64,000 nt of DNA from Hwangdonia seohaensis (GCF_031932625.1 NZ_JAVSCK010000004.1:310001-374000); one strand, 5' to 3'. Positions 8,512-16,046 are shown, counted from the first letter of the stretch. Numbers and translations are program-made. Notes: generated by a model from the sequence alone, not told the origin.

Positions 8512-9006
8512 TTATGTTTTTATGTTATCCCCAGTGTAGTCTTGTCTTGGTTTTGGAAAAGGGCGCACGTCGGGCTCGCAACAATCATCCTCACACAATT
8601 CGGCAGATGTTGGCACATAAGGCTCCGTAATAATCTGGCCTTCTCCACTGGTACAAATACTAAAAAACTCGACCCCAAGCATTTTAAAGCATATATTGGA
8701 ATAGTTTGGGATGCGCACCCGATGTTTCATAAGGTCTTTAATATCTTGAAGGGTAAAACGTGGTAAGTTGAGAATTTCAACCTTATTGTCGGTAGCAACG
8801 GGTTCCGAGCTGTCGCCGGTAAGTTTTAAGGTGTTTGTGGTGTTTAAGCTTCCGCTGATTTTATTTTCAACACTTCCGGAAAGCTGCGTTTCTATTTTTC
8901 CGGAATGTTTGGCATCCATACCGCCAGATAATTCGGTATCAACATCAAAAGTGCGATCGGGGTGTAATACGTGATGATAATCGGTGGGTATTTTGGGCGT
9001 GCTCAT
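8512..9006 (-). CDS. unrecognised protein with octapeptide x-V-E-x-K-L-S-G repeats and Cys-rich tail
   Basis: 164 aa, first gene of the operon. Residues 21-52 consist of four back-to-back octapeptides ending in Ser-Gly (SG at 27-28, 35-36, 43-44, 51-52) with hydrophobic residues at positions 2 and 6 and acidic or polar residues at 3-5, a pattern expected for a short beta-solenoid or stacked strands. A middle helical part (FTLQDIKDLMKHRVRIP) follows, then Cys at 106, 118, 138, 142 and 143. The tail ELCEDDCCEPD recalls the DDCC motif of the protein encoded at 7061-7720. No signal peptide. No family recognised. Confidence 0.6.
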   Translation of the reverse strand: MSTPKIPTDYHHVLHPDRTFDVDTELSGGMDAKHSGKIETQLSGSVENKISGSLNTTNTLKLTGDSSEPVATDNKVEILNLPRFTLQDIKDLMKHRVRIPNYSNICFKMLGVEFFSICTSGEGQIITEPYVPTSAELCEDDCCEPDVRPFPKPRQDYTGDNIKT

Positions 9007-9116
9007 GTGTTAGGAAATTTAAGATTAGCCCATTAAAGGTAATAAAAAAACTTGAAAGCCCAAGACGTAAATGTCTAAAATTTAGAACGTTGGGTCTTAA
9101 AAGTGGTGTAATAAAA

Positions 9117-9142
9117 GTGTGTAAAACAGATAAATTACACAC
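9117..9142. promoter_or_regulatory. inverted repeat upstream of the prenyl/Ig-like operon
   Basis: GTGTGTAA at 9117-9124 and TTACACAC at 9135-9142 form an 8-bp perfect inverted repeat with a 10-base spacer, 111 bases before the first gene (start 9006). No T-run follows on either strand, so it is more like an operator than a terminator. No consensus CAAAnnTA (minus-strand -7 box) is visible between 9007 and 9291, which suggests a non-standard or activated promoter. The 285-base gap otherwise holds nothing I can name. Confidence 0.4.
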
Positions 9143-9291
9143 ATTAATCCTTAAAAACCAACCAAAAAAACAGAATCGTGCCTTTAAGAGATATAAAAGA
9201 CCGTCCTTTTTTAAATCTGAATTGGCTTTTACGTTAACCGAACTTCCACCTTTGTTTTATGGCAAAAAAGAATTCGAAGAAACAGGTACCC

Positions 9292-9519
9292 TTAAGCAAC
9301 CTCTTTCTTTAAATGAAATTGTAAAGCACCAGAAGGGCAGCGCTTTATTTGGTTTATGATTCGTTCGGTTTCTGAGCCTTCTAAATTAATCCAAGGGATA
9401 ACTGAAGTTCTAAACACATCGGATAATCCTTTTGCACATTTTTCGGCATGAATGCAAACACATGGTTCGTAGGTTACCATAATGTCATTATTACTGTATT
9501 CGTTTTTGTAAGATTCCAT
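9292..9519 (-). CDS. divergent 4Fe-4S mono-cluster protein (Fer4_19)
   Basis: Short protein (75 aa) of the divergent single 4Fe-4S cluster family PF06902. The ligand pattern is visible as CVCIHAEKC near residues 20-28 and CPSGAL near 61-66. It resembles the small stand-alone iron-sulfur proteins common in Bacteroidota; role unknown, presumably electron transfer or sensing in the cytoplasm. It lies upstream of the 3.2-9.0 kb operon on the same strand but is separated by 285 bases with no obvious -7 box, so membership in that operon is uncertain. ATG at 9519 is the only sensible start. Confidence 0.8.
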   Translation of the reverse strand: MESYKNEYSNNDIMVTYEPCVCIHAEKCAKGLSDVFRTSVIPWINLEGSETERIINQIKRCPSGALQFHLKKEVA

Positions 9520-9654
9520 AGATTTTCACGTTTTGGGTTATGAATTTCTAATAATTATTTTCTGAAGAGGGAATCGCTAAAATATTAAATTCTCGGAATG
9601 GATACGCTAATTTTATCAATATAAGAATAAAATCAAAAAATATTCGTTGATTTG

Positions 9655-11241
9655 TTAAAATTCAGAGGTAAAATGAAATTTTATATTTGGATATTTTTGT
9701 TGTGTCATCTGTAATGAAAAAGCCGAATCTGCTAAAAACACCAATTGATTTTGCTTGTCTTTAGCCAAAAAACGCTGTTTTATACGAACAAATTCTTTGT
9801 ATTCGTCGCTATTCGAATTTTTGGGATCTACCCAACAGGCTTTAAAAACGTTTAAGTTTTCGTAGGTACATTTTGCCCCGTATTCGTGTTCTAATCTGTA
9901 TTGTATCACCTCGTATTGCAGGGCGCCTACGGTACCAATTACCTTTCGTCCGTTAAGTTCCAAAGTAAATAATTGCGCTACACCTTCGTCCATTAATTGA
10001 TCAATACCTTTATAAAGCTGTTTTGATTTTAAGGGGTCGGCGTTGTTGATGTACCTAAAATGCTCGGGCGAAAAACTTGGAACACCTTTGTAATTAATGC
10101 TTTCGCCTTCGGTTAAAGTGTCTCCAATTTTAAAATTTCCTGTGTCGTGCAAGCCAACAATATCACCGGGATAAGAGACATCGACAATTTCTTTTTTCTC
10201 AGCGAAAAAGGCATTCGGACTGGAAAACTTCATTTTTTTGTTATTCCTAACGTGCAAATAAGGTTTGTTTCGTTCAAATTTACCCGATACAATTTTAATA
10301 AAGGCCAAACGGTCGCGATGGTTGGGATCCATGTTGGCGTGAATTTTAAAAACAAAACCAGAAAACTGCTTTTCGTCAGGTTTTACTAAGCGTTCTTCAC
10401 TTTGTTTGGGTCTTGGTTTTGGCGCTATTTCAACAAAACAATCCAATAGTTCGCGTACTCCAAAATTATTTAAAGCCGAACCAAAGAATACGGGTTGAAG
10501 GCTTCCTTGTAAATATTCGTCTTTATCAAAATCAGGGTAAATGCCTTCAACCAATTCAATTTCTTCACGCAACGTATTGGCGGCTTTTTCGCCTACCAAA
10601 GTATCTAATTCAGCAGAGGACAAATCTGAAATCTCTACCGTTTCTTCAATATCTTTTCTGCTATCGCCGCTAAACAAATTAACGTTTTTCTCCCAAATAT
10701 TGTATATGCCTTTAAAATCGTATCCCATTCCAATTGGAAAACTTAAAGGCACTACCCGTAATCCCAGTTTTTGTTCAATTTCATCTAAAAGGTCAAACGC
10801 ATCTTTTCCTTCTCTATCCATTTTATTGATAAACACAATCATGGGGATGTTGCGCATGCGGCAGACTTCAACCAGTTTTTCGGTTTGCTCTTCAACACCC
10901 TTAGCCACATCAATAACCACAATTACACTATCAACGGCGGTAAGTGTTCTAAAAGTATCTTCGGCAAAATCCTTGTGCCCAGGCGTATCAAGAATATTGA
11001 TTTTAATCCCATTATATTCAAACGCTAAAACCGAGGTAGCCACAGAAATCCCACGCTGGCGTTCAATCTCCATGAAATCACTCGTGGCGCCTTTTTTGAT
11101 TTTGTTGCTTTTTACGGCGCCTGCTTCTTGAATGGCACCACCAAAAAGCAGTAATTTTTCTGTTAGTGTGGTTTTACCCGCATCAGGATGCGAAATAATT
11201 CCAAAGGTGCGTCTGCGCTGTATTTCTTTTAAAAAACTCAT
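9655..11241 (-). CDS. prfC: peptide chain release factor 3
   Basis: Translational GTPase (528 aa) that recycles RF1/RF2 from the ribosome after termination. Visible are the P-loop SHPDAGKTTLTEK near residue 17, the G3 motif DTPGHKDF, the G4 motif NKMDREG and the domain III/IV region typical of RF3, ending KFHFTSEF. Start chosen at ATG 11241 (MSFLKEIQRRRTFGI): the frame runs to a TTG at 11292, but a good minus-strand promoter covers 11260-11292, so the upstream codons are leader. The length matches the family. It is a single-gene unit between the Fe-S protein and idi. Confidence 0.96.
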   Translation of the reverse strand: MSFLKEIQRRRTFGIISHPDAGKTTLTEKLLLFGGAIQEAGAVKSNKIKKGATSDFMEIERQRGISVATSVLAFEYNGIKINILDTPGHKDFAEDTFRTLTAVDSVIVVIDVAKGVEEQTEKLVEVCRMRNIPMIVFINKMDREGKDAFDLLDEIEQKLGLRVVPLSFPIGMGYDFKGIYNIWEKNVNLFSGDSRKDIEETVEISDLSSAELDTLVGEKAANTLREEIELVEGIYPDFDKDEYLQGSLQPVFFGSALNNFGVRELLDCFVEIAPKPRPKQSEERLVKPDEKQFSGFVFKIHANMDPNHRDRLAFIKIVSGKFERNKPYLHVRNNKKMKFSSPNAFFAEKKEIVDVSYPGDIVGLHDTGNFKIGDTLTEGESINYKGVPSFSPEHFRYINNADPLKSKQLYKGIDQLMDEGVAQLFTLELNGRKVIGTVGALQYEVIQYRLEHEYGAKCTYENLNVFKACWVDPKNSNSDEYKEFVRIKQRFLAKDKQNQLVFLADSAFSLQMTQQKYPNIKFHFTSEF

Positions 11242-11259
11242 AGAATATATAAATGGGTG

Positions 11260-11292
11260 CAAATATACTATGAGTTCTATTAATAGTAACAA
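11260..11292 (-). promoter_or_regulatory. prfC promoter
   Basis: Read on the minus strand: TTG at 11292-11290, 22-base spacer, TATATTTG at 11267-11260, matching the Bacteroidota TTG/TAnnTTTG consensus. It sits 19 bases before ATG 11241 and decides that start. Confidence 0.65.
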
Positions 11293-11361
11293 TAAAAATA
11301 ATCGAAATACGGCTCTTTTTATTTTTATGATAAGATTAATGTCTTTTAAAAAATTACTTGG

Positions 11362-11369
11362 TATTTTTG
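11362..11369 (+). promoter_or_regulatory. -7 box of idi-queD
   Basis: TATTTTTG matches the Bacteroidota -7 consensus TAnnTTTG, about 89 bases before the idi start. I see no good TTG at the expected -33 distance. Confidence 0.45.
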
Positions 11370-11457
11370 TAAAACAATGAAATGAGCGATAGCAAATTGT
11401 TGGTGTAACCGATGTTTTTATTGCAAATTACATCTGACCCAAATAAAAAATAAACAA

Positions 11458-12003
11458 ATGAAGATGAAAGAAGAACAGGTAATTCTCGTTAACGAAAAAG
11501 ACGAACAAATTGGTTTGATGCCTAAAATGGAAGCCCATGAAAAGGCGGTGCTGCACCGTGCGTTTTCGGTGTTTATTTTTAATGACAACAATGAACTGAT
11601 GCTACAGCAACGTGCCTTACATAAGTACCATACACCCGGACTTTGGACCAACACCTGCTGTAGTCACCAACGTGATGGGGAAAGTAATATTGAAGCTGGT
11701 AAACGCCGTTTAATGGAAGAAATGGGCTTTGTAACAGAGCTTAAGGAAACTACGTCTTTTATTTATAAAGCGCCCTTTGATAATGGGTTGACCGAACACG
11801 AATTGGACCATATTATGGTAGGGCATTACAATGATGAACCACATATTAACCCAGATGAAGTGGCCTCGTGGAAATGGATGGCATTGGAAGATGTAAAAGT
11901 AGATATAGCTTTACATCCAGAACTTTATACCGCTTGGTTTAAAATTATTTTCAGTAAATTTTACGAACATATAAATTTAGTTGATCATGAAGGTAACGGT
12001 TAG
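11458..12003 (+). CDS. idi: isopentenyl-diphosphate delta-isomerase, type I
   Basis: Nudix-fold enzyme (181 aa) that interconverts IPP and DMAPP, the starter units of isoprenoids. Visible are the catalytic cysteine in TNTCCSH near residue 67, the Nudix-like helix EAGKRRLMEEMGF, and the catalytic Glu in TEHELDHI near residue 119. Metal- and flavin-free type I is clear from these motifs. It overlaps queD by 17 bases, so the two are co-translated. It supplies the substrates that the polyprenyl synthase at 4633-5661 would use, although it is on the other strand and about 6 kb away. Start ATG 11458; a second in-frame ATG is two codons later. Confidence 0.93.
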   Translation: MKMKEEQVILVNEKDEQIGLMPKMEAHEKAVLHRAFSVFIFNDNNELMLQQRALHKYHTPGLWTNTCCSHQRDGESNIEAGKRRLMEEMGFVTELKETTSFIYKAPFDNGLTEHELDHIMVGHYNDEPHINPDEVASWKWMALEDVKVDIALHPELYTAWFKIIFSKFYEHINLVDHEGNG

Positions 12004-12397
12004 TAGAAAAGCACATTTTAACGCAGCGCACAGGCTGTACAATGCCGATTGGACTGATGCCCGTAACGCCACCGTTTTTGGTAAATGTGCCAACCCTAAT
12101 TACCACGGGCATAATTATGAGCTCATTGTTTCGGTGAAGGGCGACATCCATCCGGAAACGGGGTTTGTAATGGATATGAAAATTTTAAAACATTTGATTG
12201 AAACTGAAATTGAGGAGCAGTTTGATCATAAAAATTTAAATGAAGAGGTTAAGGAGTTTAAAACACTAAACCCAACAGCAGAAAATATAGCAGTGGTTAT
12301 TTACAATAAAATAAAACCAAAGATTGAATCTCATTTAGATTTAGAAATCACCCTGTACGAAACGCCACGTAATTTTGTGAGTTACTCGGGGGAATAG
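11987..12397 (+). CDS. queD: 6-pyruvoyl-tetrahydropterin synthase / 6-carboxytetrahydropterin synthase
   Basis: PTPS-fold enzyme (136 aa) acting on dihydroneopterin triphosphate, most often in queuosine precursor synthesis. The zinc ligands are visible as H in AHFNAAH and the pair in NYHGHNY, with the catalytic Cys in FGKCANPNYHG and the closing YETPRNF segment that recognises the pterin. Start ATG 11987 (MKVTVSRKAHFNAAH), 17 bases inside the end of idi. The residues do not tell apart the queuosine enzyme from biopterin-type PTPS, but the short length and Cys-containing loop fit QueD. No other queuosine genes are in the window. Confidence 0.88.
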   Translation: MKVTVSRKAHFNAAHRLYNADWTDARNATVFGKCANPNYHGHNYELIVSVKGDIHPETGFVMDMKILKHLIETEIEEQFDHKNLNEEVKEFKTLNPTAENIAVVIYNKIKPKIESHLDLEITLYETPRNFVSYSGE

Positions 12398-12500
12398 TCG
12401 ATGTTATAATCTCGGTTTTTTAAAATTCACGGTGTATTGGAATTGTAATACACCTTTGATATATACTGAATTATTGAACGCTATTGTTTAATAATTTGCT

Positions 12501-12508
12501 TATTTTTG
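12501..12508 (+). promoter_or_regulatory. -7 box of the 89-aa protein gene
   Basis: TATTTTTG, 22 bases before ATG 12531. TTG triplets at 12474 and 12484 flank the ideal -33 distance, neither at the usual 19-base spacing. Confidence 0.5.
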
Positions 12509-12530
12509 CACCTAAATAAAATTAGAAATT

Positions 12531-12800
12531 ATGGCAAATGTTAGAAACCTAAAGAAAGATATAAACTATGTTTTAGGCGATATTATTGAAGCAGTTTATG
12601 TTTGGGAATACGAAAACACAGATAAAGACACCAAAAAAAGCGAAGCAATTATTGATGAAGCAATTGAAACGTTTGACGCTTTAATAGCTAAAGTAAATGC
12701 TAAAGATGTTGAAAGTCCAAAAGCCCACTTTAAGGCCATTAATACGGAATTGGAAGAAAAAGGTCGTGCGTTAATTGAAAAAATCAATAAACTCGGATAA
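12531..12800 (+). CDS. conserved flavobacterial small helical protein
   Basis: 89 aa, function unknown. The sequence is predicted to be almost wholly helical and is acidic in the middle (EYENTDKDTKKSEAIIDEAIETFDALIAKVNAKD), ending in another helix (ELEEKGRALIEKINKLG). Gly occurs only near the ends. I have the impression of a small protein conserved across flavobacteria, but I cannot name a family. It has its own promoter and is followed by a strong hairpin terminator, so it is an independent, possibly well-expressed gene. No signal peptide or membrane segment. Confidence 0.75.
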   Translation: MANVRNLKKDINYVLGDIIEAVYVWEYENTDKDTKKSEAIIDEAIETFDALIAKVNAKDVESPKAHFKAINTELEEKGRALIEKINKLG

Positions 12801-12904
12801 TTTTTATCGATGGAATTACACGTTTTCTGCGATTGTTAAAAATGCCGAAATGCTGTTCAGCTCATTTGTAATTTGAAAATGAATTCCAGTTAAGTTAGCT
12901 TTAA

Positions 12905-12940
12905 AACAAAAGCCTTTCGATTTTTCGAAAGGCTTTTGTT
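12905..12940. terminator. bidirectional terminator
   Basis: A 16-bp perfect stem (12905-12920 with 12925-12940, core AAAGCCTTTCGA/TCGAAAGGCTTT) and a four-T loop, with T-runs on both strands. It lies between convergent genes. Confidence 0.85.
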
Positions 12941-12954
12941 TTTTAATATCGTGT

Positions 12955-13656
12955 TTAGTTGTTTTTATCGGCTTCCTTTATTTCGTCAATAAAATCCTGT
13001 AATTGTTTGCCGTATTTTGAAGCTTTCACTTTCGGGGTTAAGGAATTATTAATGGTATCTAAAAAGTTAATTCGCGCATTGTAAATCTCAGTTAAGGCAA
13101 GATACGGAGATACCTCACTATCTTTATTGTTTATAGCAAAATTAACCGTAAATAAGTACTTTCGTTTTAACAGCCCATTGTATTCATTATCAATAGCGCT
13201 AATTTTTGACGTATCGCTTTCCATTTGAGCTTCAAATTTTTCTTTTATCAAATCTAAATTTCTACTATTTAGTTTAGAAATCATCTTTTGATATTCTTCC
13301 CACTTAGCCTGTTGTACAGAGCCTTTAATTTTGGCATCAAAAACAAAATTTTTAAGCGTGGTGTTAATTTCGGTAATGCCTTTATCGGCGAAAAAAGCTA
13401 TCGCGTCATCTTCATTCGTGTTTTTGTTTAGGAACAGATAAAATACTTCCGGTGATTCTAAATCGCTGTGCAATTCAAATTCGGCGTTTCCATTAATTTG
13501 TATAGAATCTACAGTTATAAGTGCGGTGTCTTTTACTTTTTTAAGATATACAGTTCCTTTTTTTAGACCTTTAATATTAGTTTTAACTGTTAACGCAGGT
13601 TGTTTGGCACAGGAAACGGTTAAAATAAGTAAGGTTAAAAGCGACAGTCTTTTCAT
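12955..13656 (-). CDS. lipoprotein with DUF4369 domain
   Basis: 233 aa. It starts with a lipoprotein signal (MKRLSLLTLLILTVSC, Cys 16 as the lipid site). Residues about 24-115 look like a DUF4369 domain ('IKGLKKGTVYLKKVKDTALITVDS' style beta-hairpins), which in Bacteroidota usually precedes a thioredoxin domain of the TlpA/ResA type. Here no thioredoxin CxxC follows; instead residues 120-233 are helical and Lys-rich, so this is a DUF4369-only protein. Probably anchored in the inner or outer membrane facing the periplasm. Function unknown. Confidence 0.75.
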   Translation of the reverse strand: MKRLSLLTLLILTVSCAKQPALTVKTNIKGLKKGTVYLKKVKDTALITVDSIQINGNAEFELHSDLESPEVFYLFLNKNTNEDDAIAFFADKGITEINTTLKNFVFDAKIKGSVQQAKWEEYQKMISKLNSRNLDLIKEKFEAQMESDTSKISAIDNEYNGLLKRKYLFTVNFAINNKDSEVSPYLALTEIYNARINFLDTINNSLTPKVKASKYGKQLQDFIDEIKEADKNN

Positions 13657-13895
13657 AGTTTATTTTTGAATTTTTAGAAAAAGCAAATATCTTAATAATT
13701 ATAGATTAAATACTAGCAGCAGCACATAAATTATAAAACTTTATCTGTATTAAAATTATGTTAATATAGGCAACTTTAAAAAAGTTTGGCACGGATATTG
13801 TTCATTGGTATGTGATTGCATTCTAATAAAAAGTTTATTGAGTGGTTACTTTAAACTTAAAAAATGTAATTCATATTTTTGGTTGGTTAGTTAGT

Positions 13896-13926
13896 AAAAA
13901 AGCATCTTATTTAAGATGCTTTTTTT
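13896..13926. terminator. intrinsic terminator
   Basis: A6-GCATCTTA at 13896-13909 pairs with TAAGATGC-T6 at 13912-13925; T-run on both strands. Confidence 0.8.
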
Positions 13927-13934
13927 ATGCGCAT

Positions 13935-13962
13935 ACATGTATTTCATCGATGAAATACATGT
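13935..13962. promoter_or_regulatory. 28-bp perfect palindrome, likely regulator site
   Basis: The half-site ACATGTATTTCATC at 13935-13948 is followed directly by its exact reverse complement at 13949-13962, with no loop. An imperfect copy of the core (GTATTTCGTCGAT) begins 26 bases further on. A loopless perfect palindrome is typical of a binding site for a dimeric regulator; which one is unknown. Confidence 0.5.
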
Positions 13963-14166
13963 TTTAATCTTTAAATGTTAAAGTTTAGTGTATTTCGTCG
14001 ATTTATTATGTTTTTTATCGTGGTTGTATGTTTATTAATTATATATTTGGTGTGTACTAAATAACATACTTTTTAGTTCAATGGATTAATTAATTAATAT
14101 TTGCATTATGTTGTTGAGATAGAGACCCTAAATCTACTACGTAATTAAAAAAGCAAATTGAAAAGA

Positions 14167-14197
14167 AACCGAGTTTGAGGGAACTCGGTTTTTTTGT
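14167..14197 (+). terminator. intrinsic terminator upstream of the VanX-like gene
   Basis: AACCGAGTT at 14167-14175 pairs with AACTCGGTT at 14182-14190, with a 6-base loop and a T7 tail. No gene on the plus strand ends here, so it may end a small RNA. Confidence 0.75.
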
Positions 14198-14252
14198 GCT
14201 TCAATTTTAGGTATAAGTTTATTTTGTATAAATTCGCTTATAATCCTTATTT

Positions 14253-14918
14253 ATGAAACTTTATTCAAGCCTCTTTTTACTGCTGTTTAGCTTTTTTTCT
14301 TTTGCACAATTGCCCGATGGATTTACTTATGTAAAAGATGTGATTACCGATTTGGATGTAGAGTTAAGGTATAACACATCGAATAATTTTTTGGGTAAAC
14401 CTGTTGATGGTTATCATTCAAACAAACTTATTTTAACCAAGCAAACGGCGCAGGCTTTAAAGTTGGTTCAAGAGGAGTTACAGAATAAAAATTTATGCTT
14501 AAAGGTTTACGATGGCTACAGGCCACAACGAGCTGTAAATCATTTTGTGCGTTGGGCAAAAGTTTTGAATGACACCATTAATAAATCACGCTTTTATCCG
14601 AATGTAAAAAAAAGACATCTATTCAAAAAGGGATACATCGCCAGTAAATCGGGGCATAGTAGAGGTAGTACTGTTGATTTAACAATTGTTGATGGCAACA
14701 CGGGAAAGCCATTGGATATGGGAAGCCCGTACGATTTTTTCGGAAAAGAATCCTGGGTTGATTATTCCGGCATTACCAAAAAGCAAAAAGAAAACCGGCA
14801 GCTTTTACAAGCCGTTATGCTAAAACACGGGTTTAGAAACTACCCCAAAGAATGGTGGCATTTTACCTTGCGACACGAACCGTTTCCTAAAACTTTTTTT
14901 GATTTTCCTATTGAATAG
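14253..14918 (+). CDS. D-alanyl-D-alanine dipeptidase, VanX/DdpX family (M15D)
   Basis: 221 aa, exported: signal peptide MKLYSSLFLLLFSFFSFA cut before QLPDG. The zinc peptidase motifs are SGHSRGSTVDLT near residue 135 (His and Asp ligands) and EWWHF near residue 198 (catalytic Glu and third ligand His), with the VYDGYRP segment near residue 88 (Arg stabilising the transition state). Such enzymes hydrolyse D-Ala-D-Ala in the periplasm. Here it likely works in peptidoglycan recycling rather than vancomycin resistance, since no vanHA-like genes are nearby and the lineage is Gram-negative. It is a single gene between two hairpins. Confidence 0.9.
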   Translation: MKLYSSLFLLLFSFFSFAQLPDGFTYVKDVITDLDVELRYNTSNNFLGKPVDGYHSNKLILTKQTAQALKLVQEELQNKNLCLKVYDGYRPQRAVNHFVRWAKVLNDTINKSRFYPNVKKRHLFKKGYIASKSGHSRGSTVDLTIVDGNTGKPLDMGSPYDFFGKESWVDYSGITKKQKENRQLLQAVMLKHGFRNYPKEWWHFTLRHEPFPKTFFDFPIE

Positions 14919-14919
14919 A

Positions 14920-14950
14920 AAAGCGGTTCCCTTAAAAGGAAAACCGCTTT
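14920..14950. terminator. bidirectional terminator
   Basis: AAAGCGGTT at 14920-14928 pairs with AACCGCTTT at 14942-14950, with an inner CCTT/AAGG extension. It separates two convergent genes. Confidence 0.7.
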
Positions 14951-14974
14951 AACTCTATTTGATTGCTGTTGGTT

Positions 14975-15319
14975 TTATTCTTTATCCAAGTTTTTGGTCA
15001 TATTAAAACCTATAAATAATGAGGCCCCCGCTGTTAAGAAAATTGTTGCAGGATATACTTCTTCCCCCAAGTTCGTATTGTTATATAATGCTGTAGCTAA
15101 AAATATGCCGATACCAATACCCATTAATAACAATGCCAAATTTAAAATGAGCACTTTCCAAATGGGAGCGGTTTGGGTTCTGCCTTTCACAAAAATACTG
15201 GCGTCTGCACCTTTTTCAATGAGTGCTAAACGTTCTTTATTACGTGTTGAAAAGTATAAATAAAATACTCCGAAGATTGCACCAAATATAATTGGTATGA
15301 TAATTAATTCTGATCCCAT
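14975..15319 (-). CDS. DUF6249-like small membrane protein
   Basis: 114 aa with three predicted membrane segments: residues 4-24 (IIIPIIFGAIFGVFYLYF), 53-76 (VLILNLALLLMGIGIGIFLA) and 88-106. Between the first two is a conserved-looking cytoplasmic stretch RNKERLALIEKGADASIF, typical of DUF6249 proteins. These proteins often stand beside an ECF sigma factor gene in flavobacteria, as here (divergent from 15459). The role is unknown; co-regulation with the sigma factor through the shared 139-base spacer is plausible. Confidence 0.65.
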   Translation of the reverse strand: MGSELIIIPIIFGAIFGVFYLYFSTRNKERLALIEKGADASIFVKGRTQTAPIWKVLILNLALLLMGIGIGIFLATALYNNTNLGEEVYPATIFLTAGASLFIGFNMTKNLDKE

Positions 15320-15378
15320 AATGTTTCGTTTTTAATTGATTAATTTTAATGTGTTCATAGCTTATGACGATACGTTTT

Positions 15379-15386
15379 TAATTTTG
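15379..15386 (+). promoter_or_regulatory. -7 box of the ECF sigma operon
   Basis: TAATTTTG fits TAnnTTTG, 73 bases before ATG 15459. The -33 element is unclear. Confidence 0.4.
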
Positions 15387-15458
15387 GTTACGGTTTTTAC
15401 TAATTTTTTTTTTCAGGGATGTGTAACCTAAAATACAATAGAGTCGTCTTACTTAAAA

Positions 15459-16046
15459 ATGACCACCAACGACCAAGATTATATCAACAAAATTATAAAT
15501 GGCGACGCTAATGCATTTTCTGTTTTGGTTGATCGTTACAAAGACTTGGTATTTACTTTGGCGTTGCGCATGCTAAAAAATAGGGAAGAAGCCGAAGAGG
15601 TATCGCAAGACACCTTTATTAAAACCTATAAATCGTTGCATAAGTTTAAAGGCGATTCTAAATTTTCAACGTGGATATATAAAGTCGCTTATAATACGAG
15701 TTTAGATAGAATTAAGAAGAACAAAAAGCATTTTAATGATGTTGCCATTGATGAGTTTACCGAGCATCAAATAAAAACCATAGATCATGCTTTAGATAAA
15801 ATGGAACAAAAAGAGTATCAAAAAACCATACAAGATTGCTTAACTTTATTGCCAAATGATGATGGCTTTTTACTGACACTGTATTATTTTGAAGCCCATT
15901 CTTTAGAAGAGATTTCTAAAATTGTCGGTATTACGGCTAATCATGTGAAAGTGAAGATTTTTAGAAGCCGCAAAAAATTAGCGACTATTTTAAAGCAAAA
16001 ATTAGAACCTGAAATAATTGAGTATTATGAAAGAGAACGACGATAA
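15459..16046 (+). CDS. ECF-type RNA polymerase sigma factor
   Basis: 195 aa sigma-70 family factor with region 2 (residues 18-85: YKDLVFTLALRMLKNREEAEEVSQDTFIKTY, then FSTWIYKVAYN) and region 4 (about 120-180: YFEAHSLEEISKIVGITANHVKVKIFRSRKKL). This size and architecture belong to extracytoplasmic-function factors, which are usually held inactive by a membrane partner. The next gene starts inside its last 20 bases and encodes a two-helix membrane protein that may be that partner. The target regulon cannot be read from the window. Confidence 0.9.
   Translation: MTTNDQDYINKIINGDANAFSVLVDRYKDLVFTLALRMLKNREEAEEVSQDTFIKTYKSLHKFKGDSKFSTWIYKVAYNTSLDRIKKNKKHFNDVAIDEFTEHQIKTIDHALDKMEQKEYQKTIQDCLTLLPNDDGFLLTLYYFEAHSLEEISKIVGITANHVKVKIFRSRKKLATILKQKLEPEIIEYYERERR

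Larger units (their letters stand above)
13657..14252. other. 596-base intergenic region with two terminators and a palindrome
   Basis: No open frame of note. It holds a terminator at 13896-13926, a 28-bp perfect palindrome at 13935-13962, a second partial copy of that motif near 13988-14003 (GTATTTCGTCGAT) and a further terminator at 14167-14197. The stretch between the palindrome and the last hairpin could be transcribed as an independent small RNA of about 100-200 bases; this is inferred only from the layout. Confidence 0.5.

Noticed and set aside
9090..9359. Plus-strand open frame of 89 codons upstream of the Fe-S gene
   Set aside because: It overlaps the Fe-S gene on the other strand, has no recognisable motif and covers the hairpin region; probably chance.
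10541..11131. 196-codon plus-strand open frame within prfC
   Set aside because: Antisense shadow of the RF3 GTPase domain; no promoter and no family features.
13896..13926. Riboswitch upstream of the VanX-like gene
   Set aside because: The hairpins in this gap are simple terminators without a conserved aptamer that I can recognise.
14253..14918. Vancomycin-resistance gene (VanX)
   Set aside because: No vanH, vanA or vanRS genes nearby and the organism is Gram-negative; a housekeeping dipeptidase of the same family is more likely.
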